A DNA stretch of 5,939 nt. Origin: Deltaproteobacteria bacterium. GTDB taxonomy: Bacteria; Myxococcota; Polyangia; Haliangiales; Haliangiaceae. Positions 1-4,773 of this stretch are shown piece after piece (positions within the stretch are counted from its first letter, which is position 1; each line of letters begins with the position of its first letter). The stretch lies in the NCBI GenBank assembly GCA_018262455.1, contig JAGSPR010000408.1, positions 1 through 5,939 of the forward strand, read 5' to 3'. Made by a program: the position numbers and the translations under genes. The notes below the pieces were generated by a model. That model ran no database searches and was not told the DNA's origin. It saw nothing but the letters and a program-made list of their open reading frames with translations.

Positions 1-425
1 CGATGCCGCTCCCGCTCCTTCACGAGAGCCGCCGCAACCCGCGGCTGGTCGGGCTCGGATCGATCGGCGTCAGTCGCACGCAGCTGATCGGGGCGAACGG
101 GGAGCTCTCGAGCTCCTTCAAGATCGGCCGGCTCGACCTCGGCGTCGGCTACACCGTGCGTCCGGGCTTCACCTACGGGATGCGTTACGAGTTCGTGTAC
201 CAGACCGGCGACTCCCAGGCGGTGGCGCAGATCCCCGCCTTCTACCGCAACACGCTGTCGTTCACGTTCAACATCCAGTACCCGTATCGCACGGCCGGGG
301 ACGTCCCAAGACGCCGGGCGAACAGCGTGCGCGCCGATGGCAAGGATCTGGTTCCGATCGGCGTCGAGCCCGTCACCACCGAAGGACTCGGCGACAGTGG
401 TGGCGACGGCGGCGGGGACGAATGA
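1..425 (+). CDS. Outer-membrane beta-barrel protein, C-terminal fragment
   Basis: The reading frame is open from the left edge and ends at TGA 423-425, so the gene starts outside the window; the ATG at position 3 is probably internal. About 140 residues are visible. Numbering from that Met, there are three amphipathic stretches with alternating aromatic and polar residues: about 43-52 (RLDLGVGYTV), 56-68 (FTYGMRYEFVYQT) and 83-93 (RNTLSFTFNIQ). These look like antiparallel strands of an outer-membrane barrel. After the last strand (ending IQYPY) comes a charged, then Gly/Asp-rich tail (about 100-140, ending GGDGGGDE), which is unusual because many barrels end on an aromatic C-terminal strand. 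The barrel call rests on strand pattern, not on a recognised catalytic or transport motif; substrate and family are unknown. The gene converges on the acyltransferase, with 10 bp between the stop codons and no clear terminator. Confidence 0.6.
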   Translation, partial: MPLPLLHESRRNPRLVGLGSIGVSRTQLIGANGELSSSFKIGRLDLGVGYTVRPGFTYGMRYEFVYQTGDSQAVAQIPAFYRNTLSFTFNIQYPYRTAGDVPRRRANSVRADGKDLVPIGVEPVTTEGLGDSGGDGGGDE

Positions 426-435
426 CCGCCCTCGA

Positions 436-1521
436 TCACGTCTTGCGACGCCGGGCCCGCCATCGCAGCACCGGGCGTTCGACCAGATAGAACGACACGA
501 TCGCCGCCGCCGCCGCGAGCACCAGGTTGAGCGGAAACGCGTTGGCCCAGAACTCCGAGTGGCGATCGACGAACAGCTGCTGCCAGAGATACAGCGAGTA
601 GCTCATCGACCCGACCCAGACGAGCATGCGGCTCTCGAGGAATCGCCCGACGCGCAGGTCCGGATGCCGAACGCAGCGATGGATCGCCATCGCGATGGCG
701 ATGTTGCCGAGCGTGACCCCGGCGCCCAGGTTGAACCAGACCGTCGAGATCGATAGCGCGACGATGCCGGCCGCCGGGAGCAACCAGAACGTGGGCGCAT
801 CGAGCAGGGTGAGGTACAGGGGCTGCGTCTCGAGCCAGTCGCGCCCGATCGCGAGCACGCAGCCGGTTGCGAGCGCATCGAACACGAACGGGAACGCCTG
901 ATCGGTGAGCGGGCGAACCTCGGGCCAGCAGATCCAGGCCCCGATCCGAAGCACCGGCGCCAGCATGATGCCGACGAGCGCGACGATCAGCGCGCGCCGT
1001 ACGCCGAGCATGACGACCGCGAGCGGCCACAGCAGATAGAACTGCTCCTCGACCGCGAGTGACCACAGATGGCCGACCCACCACTCGCGCTCGGCATGGA
1101 AGTTCATCGTGTAGGTCGCCGCGTAGATCAGATCGTCGCGGGGCACCGAGATCCAGCCGATCGTCGCGAGGACCAGGACGACGCCGAGGAACACGTAGAA
1201 CGCCGGAAAGATCCGGAACGTCCGCCGGAGGTAGAACCCAGCGAGTGAGATCCGACCGGACTTCTCACGTTCGCGCACGAGCAGGGTCGTGATCAGGAAG
1301 CCCGAGATGATGAAGAACGTGCGGACGCCGAGATCGGCCAGCACGCGGAGCCGGTCCGGATCCGGAACCATCCCGCCGCCCAGCATGTGAGTGCCGAGCG
1401 TGTGCGAGAAGATCACCGCCACGATCGAGAGAGCGCGCAAGCCATCGAGCGTCGCGATGCGCTCCGGTGAATCCTTCGGCACGTGCGGCTCATGATAAGC
1501 GGTCGCACGGGCGAGTGCCAT
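436..1521 (-). CDS. Acyltransferase 3 family membrane protein (OafA/YrhL-like)
   Basis: A 361-residue integral membrane O-acyltransferase of the acyltransferase-3 family, which transfers acetyl or other acyl groups to surface polysaccharides, lipids or small molecules. Visible family hallmarks: RIATLDGLRALSIVAVIFSH at 21-40 with the conserved His40, FFIISGFLITTLL at 69-81, FYLRRTFRIFPAFY at 96-109 with the Arg cluster 99/100/103, HLWSLAVEEQFYLLWP at 151-166, and a late helix SYSLYLWQQLF at 308-318. About ten hydrophobic segments fill the chain. There is no C-terminal SGNH domain, so this is the short stand-alone form. ATG 1519-1521 was chosen because it lies 4 nt after the stop of the upstream decarboxylase gene; longer reading would add 36 residues inside that gene. 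A GTG a few codons downstream is an alternative. No convincing Shine-Dalgarno is visible, so translation may depend on coupling to the preceding gene. The acceptor substrate is unknown. Confidence 0.9.
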   Translation of the reverse strand: MALARATAYHEPHVPKDSPERIATLDGLRALSIVAVIFSHTLGTHMLGGGMVPDPDRLRVLADLGVRTFFIISGFLITTLLVREREKSGRISLAGFYLRRTFRIFPAFYVFLGVVLVLATIGWISVPRDDLIYAATYTMNFHAEREWWVGHLWSLAVEEQFYLLWPLAVVMLGVRRALIVALVGIMLAPVLRIGAWICWPEVRPLTDQAFPFVFDALATGCVLAIGRDWLETQPLYLTLLDAPTFWLLPAAGIVALSISTVWFNLGAGVTLGNIAIAMAIHRCVRHPDLRVGRFLESRMLVWVGSMSYSLYLWQQLFVDRHSEFWANAFPLNLVLAAAAAIVSFYLVERPVLRWRARRRKT

Positions 1522-1525
1522 CCGG

Positions 1526-2608
1526 TCAGACGACGACGACAGCCGCGGGAGGCACACCGGCGAAGCCCGTGTTCCACGCGACCGCGTAGCCGCTGACGTT
1601 GCGGAGTACCACGCGCGCGCCGCTCGCAAACCGCGCGGGCTGGACGGTCCACTCGCCGATCACGTCCTCTTCGAAGCAGGTCGGACCTGCGAACAGGACC
1701 GGCCGGCCGTCGCCGGGATGCGGGGCCGGCGCGACGAGCGCGACCTGGCTCCACCGCAGGTGGCAGATCCGCGAGAGATCGATGACGCGCAGGCTGCGGT
1801 CATCGAGCTCGCGCGCGACCACGACGTGACCTGTCGCGAACCCGGCACCGCTCGCGAACACCCGTCCCGGCTCGATCACGAGCTCGATGCGGCGAGGGAC
1901 CGCGGCGCGCAGCTCGGCGAACGCGGCGGGCAGATCGGCGATGCCATGCCACGCGCCGCCGACGTCGAGGAAGCTCGGCACCAGGTTGGCTTGCTCGGCG
2001 ATCGCGAGCGCGGCGCGTGCGGTCGCCACGAAGCGCTCGCCGCTGGTCGCCGTGACCGGCCCGTGGTGGACGTGCACGCCGACCGGTCGGCCCGCCGCGG
2101 CGTCCACGAGCTCGATCAGCGCTGTCCGCCGGCGCTCGACGTCGAGATCGAGGCCGAACCTCGAGCGGCGGTGGCCCGATCCGTCGAGCACCGCGCCGAC
2201 CGCCGGGTCACGTCCGGTGAGCGAGGCCGAGAGCCGGATCGCGATCTCGGCACGTGCGGGAGCCGCGCGGACCTGCTCGGGCGTCTCGCAGCCGACGATC
2301 AGCCGGTCGCAGCTGGCGGCGTGGGCGCGCCCGCTCGGATCGAAGATCGACACGATGCGTGTCGGGGGTAACTCGGCGAGCTCGCCGGCCGATGCACCAT
2401 CGAAGCCGTCGAGCCAGCGCGCCGCGAGCTCGCGCACCGCAGGATGTGGAAACGACTTCGCCGCGAACAGGGTCGTGAGCTGGTGCGCGCGAGCGGCCTC
2501 GGCAAGCGCCCGGATGTTCCCCTCGATCCGGGCGAGGTGAAAGACGAGGCTCGGCCGGTCACAGCGCTCGATCGCTGCCGCGACCTCCGGGGCCAGGTCG
2601 ACTCGCAT
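1526..2608 (-). CDS. Fold-type III PLP-dependent decarboxylase-like enzyme
   Basis: A 360-residue alanine-racemase-fold (type III) PLP enzyme of the ornithine/arginine/diaminopimelate decarboxylase superfamily, presumably cytoplasmic. Motifs in order: FAAKSFPHP at 48-56 with the probable Schiff-base Lys51; GFDGASAGEL at 68-77; SRFGLDL at 149-155; GVHVHHG at 177-183, where His181 fits the residue that stacks on PLP; FLDVGGAWHG at 213-222; EPGR at 246-249, the phosphate-binding motif; GPTCFEED at 308-315 with Cys311 in the catalytic-Cys position of decarboxylases; and a C-terminal SGYAVAWNTGF at 339-349 in place of the usual GAY motif. The GPTC motif favours a decarboxylase over a racemase. Substrate is not predictable: DAP, ornithine, carboxynorspermidine or a carrier-bound amino acid are all possible. 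ATG 2606-2608 is preferred; an in-frame GTG at 2621-2623 would add 5 residues. It is 4 nt upstream of the acyltransferase gene, so the two are almost certainly co-transcribed. Confidence 0.85.
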   Translation of the reverse strand: MRVDLAPEVAAAIERCDRPSLVFHLARIEGNIRALAEAARAHQLTTLFAAKSFPHPAVRELAARWLDGFDGASAGELAELPPTRIVSIFDPSGRAHAASCDRLIVGCETPEQVRAAPARAEIAIRLSASLTGRDPAVGAVLDGSGHRRSRFGLDLDVERRRTALIELVDAAAGRPVGVHVHHGPVTATSGERFVATARAALAIAEQANLVPSFLDVGGAWHGIADLPAAFAELRAAVPRRIELVIEPGRVFASGAGFATGHVVVARELDDRSLRVIDLSRICHLRWSQVALVAPAPHPGDGRPVLFAGPTCFEEDVIGEWTVQPARFASGARVVLRNVSGYAVAWNTGFAGVPPAAVVVV

Positions 2609-2625
2609 GCCGCCACCGTACACCG

Positions 2626-2687
2626 CCGCCGGTGCGCGAGCGCGAGCGCCATCACGGCGCGACGGGCGGCTGCTTGCGCACCGGCGG
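2626..2687. promoter_or_regulatory. 12-bp perfect inverted repeat upstream of the decarboxylase start
   Basis: CCGCCGGTGCGC at 2626-2637 is the exact reverse complement of GCGCACCGGCGG at 2676-2687. Inside the 38-nt loop is a second perfect stem, GCGCC 2646-2650 with GGCGC 2656-2660 around ATCAC. On the minus-strand transcript this would be a nested hairpin in the leader, its foot about 17 nt before the preferred ATG (2608) and 2 nt before the alternative GTG (2623). It could be an operator dyad, a leader structure that limits or shields ribosome access, or a terminator-like barrier separating this cassette from the PepSY gene. There is no T-tract after either arm. In DNA this GC-rich some dyads arise by chance, so function is inferred only. 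The rest of the 2609-2748 gap shows no clear promoter or small gene. Confidence 0.4.
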
Positions 2688-2748
2688 ACGCTCCGGGACC
2701 CGAGCCGGATCGATCAACGCCGGTCCGCAGCGCAGCCAAGGATCGGCG

Positions 2749-3531
2749 TCACCTAACGGGGAGGGTCCCCCTTGCGGGGAGCTCGGCGGCAGGCAGGCTG
2801 CGGCTCGACGGGTGCTCGGTCGGGGTTGGTGTGGCGTCCTCGTCGGGAGGCAGAAACCGGATCCCGGTGGGGGCGGCCGGCCTGGCGAACTTGTCGTCTG
2901 GCTTGTGAGCCTCGGGGCCGCCCGACGCCACGAGGTAGCCGAGCGGGGCGCCGAGCCCGACGAGGATGAAGATCGTGCCTCGCCAGCGCAGGCCGAGCTT
3001 GCCCCGGATCATGAAGATGCCGCTGATCGCGAGGTAGATCAGCAGCACCGCATACGCGTCGGAGATGTACTTCCAGGCCGCCTTGCCGCGCGTCGCGTGC
3101 AGCCAGACCGCGGCACGAAAGAACCACCGCGACGACCGCGCCTGCACGGTCACCGTATCGGCGATCGCGGTCACCTGGGTGCCGTTCGTGTACGTCAGCC
3201 GGACCTCGTCGCCGGCGCGAAACACCTCGTCGGGTTTGCCGAGCCCGAGCGGCTGCGTGACGCGCTGGACCGCCTCGTCGTCGCTGACGTCGTCCGGGAT
3301 CGGCGCGATCTGCACCGTGCGCTCGGTGGCCGTGAAGTTGGGATCCCAGTCGTCGATGTGGTTCATCGCGATCCCGCTGAGCGCGTAGATCACGGTGAAC
3401 CCGATCGCGAGGTAGCCGATGTCGCGGTGCACCGCGCGCAGCCACGCTCGCCAGCGTTTCCTGATCGTCTGTCCGAGGCTGCGCGGCGCCCCGGCCGGCT
3501 GCTCCTCCGTCGCCTCGGCGAGCTCAGCCAT
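2749..3531 (-). CDS. PepSY-type transmembrane protein, probable partner of the molybdoenzyme
   Basis: A 260-residue membrane protein resembling PepSY-associated TM-helix proteins. The N-terminus is basic (TIRKRWRAWLRAVHRDIG, 22-39), followed by TM1 about 38-57 (YLAIGFTVIYALSGIAMNH), a soluble PepSY-like region about 60-140, TM2 about 158-176 (YAVLLIYLAISGIFMI) and TM3 about 186-203 (TIFILVGLGAPLGYLV). His35, His58 and His145 (WLHATRGK) flank the membrane segments and could ligate heme b, as in related membrane redox proteins; that is inference. Residues 204-260 form a Pro/Ala-rich polar tail without a recognised motif. ATG 3529-3531 was chosen because it is preceded by GGGAAGAG (3543-3536) with a 4-nt spacer and overlaps the end of the molybdoenzyme gene by 8 bp; a longer reading would run deep into that gene. 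The overlap implies translational coupling and a shared complex or pathway. Confidence 0.8.
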   Translation of the reverse strand: MAELAEATEEQPAGAPRSLGQTIRKRWRAWLRAVHRDIGYLAIGFTVIYALSGIAMNHIDDWDPNFTATERTVQIAPIPDDVSDDEAVQRVTQPLGLGKPDEVFRAGDEVRLTYTNGTQVTAIADTVTVQARSSRWFFRAAVWLHATRGKAAWKYISDAYAVLLIYLAISGIFMIRGKLGLRWRGTIFILVGLGAPLGYLVASGGPEAHKPDDKFARPAAPTGIRFLPPDEDATPTPTEHPSSRSLPAAELPARGTLPVR

Positions 3532-4258
3532 ACCGCTCTTCCCGCCATGGGTCGGCGTGGTTGTGATAGCCGCGGACCTCCCAGTAGCCGGGCTTGTCGT
3601 CCTTGACGAATCGCACGCCCGTGAGCCACTTCGCGCTCTTCCAGAAGTAGAGATCGGGCACCAGCCCGCGCACCGGAGCCCCATGCTGCAGCGCGAACGG
3701 TTTGCCGTTGAGCCGGTACGTCACCATCGCGTGATCCGCCATTGCCTCCTTGAGCGGCACGTTCGCGGTGAACCCGTGTGCCGCTTCGAGGATGACGTAG
3801 CGCGCCTCGCTCTTCATCCCCGCCATCTCGGCAAGCGTCGAGAGCTGGACGCCTTTCCACAGCCCGCCGAGCATCGACCAGCCTGTCACGCAGTGAACGT
3901 CCGCTTGCTTCTGCACCGTCGGCAGCCTCAGCAGCCCGGCGTAATCGACCTCGAATGGCGTCTTGCAGAGCCCGTGGACGACCAGCCGGAAGTTCTTCAC
4001 CTCGCCATCCCCCTCCTCGCCACCCATCGCACGGAGTGACTCGAGCACGCGCTGACCCGGCGGCAGTCGCTCACGCCCATCGGCGCGCTTCTCGGCGCGC
4101 GCCTGTCTCGTCAGATCCTCTGCGGCGATCCGCATCAGCGTGCCCCCCACCGCCGTGAACGCCGTCCCGATCGCCGCCGATCGGATGAATTGACGGCGGT
4201 CCCAACCCCGCTTGAGCTCCGGATAGCGGTCGAGATCGGGGCGGCTGGAATCGCTCAC
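3524..4258 (-). CDS. Tat-exported sulfite-oxidase-like molybdopterin oxidoreductase (YuiH-like)
   Basis: A 244-residue protein of the sulfite oxidase/MsrP molybdopterin superfamily. A twin-arginine motif, DRRQFIRSAAIG at 20-31, is followed by a hydrophobic stretch to about 42, so Tat export of the folded, cofactor-loaded enzyme is likely. The catalytic domain runs from about 88: VHGLCKTPFEVDYAGLLRLP (94-113), DVHCVTGWS at 120-128 with Cys123 as the expected Mo ligand, HGAPVRGLVPDLYFWKSAKW at 192-211, and the C-terminal PGYWEVRGYHNHADPW (223-238), typical of short YuiH-like members that lack the dimerisation domain of true sulfite oxidases. The physiological substrate (sulfite, S- or N-oxides, methionine sulfoxide) cannot be assigned. 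The start is GTG 4256-4258, with GAGGG at 4267-4263 and a 4-nt spacer before it. An upstream ATG in the same frame (4513) would add 85 residues encoded by the repeat array and would push the Tat signal inside, so it is rejected. Confidence 0.88.
   Translation of the reverse strand: MSDSSRPDLDRYPELKRGWDRRQFIRSAAIGTAFTAVGGTLMRIAAEDLTRQARAEKRADGRERLPPGQRVLESLRAMGGEEGDGEVKNFRLVVHGLCKTPFEVDYAGLLRLPTVQKQADVHCVTGWSMLGGLWKGVQLSTLAEMAGMKSEARYVILEAAHGFTANVPLKEAMADHAMVTYRLNGKPFALQHGAPVRGLVPDLYFWKSAKWLTGVRFVKDDKPGYWEVRGYHNHADPWREERYG
3536..3543 (-). promoter_or_regulatory. Ribosome binding site for the PepSY membrane protein
   Basis: GGGAAGAG on the minus strand, 4 nt before ATG 3531-3529 and lying inside the last codons of the molybdoenzyme gene. 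It is among the clearest Shine-Dalgarno-like sequences in the window and decides the start of the PepSY gene within the overlap. Confidence 0.55.
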
Positions 4259-4262
4259 ATGA

Positions 4263-4269
4263 CCCTCAC
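4263..4269 (-). promoter_or_regulatory. Ribosome binding site for the GTG-started molybdoenzyme gene
   Basis: On the minus strand GTGAGGG lies 4 nt before GTG 4258-4256. It supports this GTG over the out-of-register ATG at 4260-4258, which reads straight into TGA. The unique stretch between here and the repeat array (4270-4337) would have to hold any promoter for the molybdoenzyme-PepSY operon; I see no convincing -35/-10 pair in it. Confidence 0.5.
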
Positions 4270-4400
4270 TTCTGCTCGACCCAGCGTACTCGCTGGCCGT
4301 GCAAGCTTGGATACGATCACCCACGCCCTTGGTTACGGGACGCTCTACACTCTCACCACTTTCATCCCCGCCGATCACCGCAATCCCGAGAACTTGGACA

Positions 4401-4495
4401 GGACGCTCTACACTCTCACCTCTCTCACCATCGGTGGTCGGCGTTCGCGACCGACGCCGGCTCTCCCCCGAGAGTGGCGAGAGTGTAGAGCGTCC
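4401..4495. repeat. Hairpin B/B': 26-bp stem with two mismatches, 43-nt loop
   Basis: 4401-4426 pairs with 4470-4495 at 24 of 26 positions. The loop is 27 nt shorter than that of C/C', exactly three 9-mers. The tip is conserved except that the nested stem is shortened by one G-to-A difference (GTCGG with CCGAC). Conservation of pairing while loop length changes suggests that the stem, not the loop length, is what matters. Confidence 0.8.
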
Positions 4496-4517
4496 GGTCA
4501 AGACCTCGGTCAAGACC
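4496..4517. repeat. Duplicated GGTCAAGACC dyad
   Basis: The 10-bp dyad GGTCAAGACC occurs at 4496-4505 and again at 4508-4517, a 12-bp tandem duplication. Unit 2 has a single copy at 4702-4711. In every case it follows directly, or after one period, the outer end of a right arm. Confidence 0.8.
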
Positions 4518-4579
4518 TTTGTAATCTCGGTCGGTTACGAGGGCGGGGCCGGCCGAGAGTGGTGAGAGAACTTGGATCA

Positions 4580-4701
4580 GGACGCTCTACACTCTCACCA
4601 CTCTCACCACTCTCACCACGCTCACCACGCTCACCATCGGTGGTCGGCGTTCGCGGCCGACGCCGGCTCTCCTCCGAGAGTGGTGAGAGTGTAGAGCGTC
4701 C
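4580..4701. repeat. Long hairpin C/C': 26-bp perfect stem, 70-nt loop
   Basis: 4580-4605 is the exact reverse complement of 4676-4701. The loop (4606-4675) holds the extra 9-mers and a nested stem, GTCGGC 4643-4648 with GCCGAC 4656-4661 around GTTCGCG. The structure can form on either strand or in RNA. No T-tract follows it on either strand, so it is not a canonical intrinsic terminator, although a stem this stable could still stall polymerase or protect a 3' end. Confidence 0.85.
4591..4635 (+). repeat. 9-bp tandem repeat, five copies
   Basis: ACTCTCACC three times (4591-4599, 4600-4608, 4609-4617), then ACGCTCACC twice (4618-4626, 4627-4635). Its first copy is the inner part of arm C. The matching position in unit 1 has only two copies, so this is a copy-number-variable microsatellite-like tract inside the element. 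The unit length is a multiple of three, but no gene reads through it. Confidence 0.95.
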
Positions 4702-4773
4702 GGTCAAGACCTATGGAATCTCGGTCGGTTGCGAGGGCGGGGCCGGCCGAGAGTGGTGAGAGTGTAGAGCGTC

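Larger units (their letters stand above)
4388..4565. repeat. Array unit 1 (178 bp)
   Basis: First copy of the long unit, starting at GAGAACTTGGACA (4388). It contains left arm B, two 9-mers (ACTCTCACC 4412-4420 and TCTCTCACC 4421-4429), a conserved tip (4430-4469), right arm B', two GGTCAAGACC dyads and the GGCCGGCC spacer, and ends in the truncated inverted arm shared with the start of unit 2. The 76 bp at 4430-4505 match 4636-4711 of unit 2 with three differences. The unit differs from unit 2 by indels of 27, 12 and 1 bp, which account exactly for the length difference. Confidence 0.9.

Noticed and set aside
1718..2371. 217-residue plus-strand open frame opposite the decarboxylase
   Set aside because: It is an antisense shadow typical of GC-rich DNA; the minus strand carries an ordered set of PLP-enzyme motifs.
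2749..2780. Terminator hairpin at the end of the PepSY gene (CCCC/GGGG around a 4-nt loop)
   Set aside because: The stem is short, lies within coding sequence and has no T-tract.
2632..3606. 324-residue plus-strand open frame opposite the PepSY gene
   Set aside because: It is low-complexity Arg/Gly/Ala-rich with no recognisable domain, while the minus frame has clear membrane helices and a ribosome site.
4259..4513. N-terminal extension of the molybdoenzyme to an upstream ATG
   Set aside because: The added residues are encoded by repeat sequence and would bury the Tat signal; the GTG at 4258 has a ribosome site and gives normal Tat spacing.
4676..4701. Canonical rho-independent terminator after the SDR gene
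   Set aside because: The stems are long and stable but no T-tract follows on either strand; a pausing or protective role remains possible.
4190..4759. 189-residue plus-strand open frame, and a second at 4299-4565
   Set aside because: Both run through the repeat array and encode repetitive peptides from the arms; the first also overlaps the start of the molybdoenzyme gene. No domain or ribosome site supports them.
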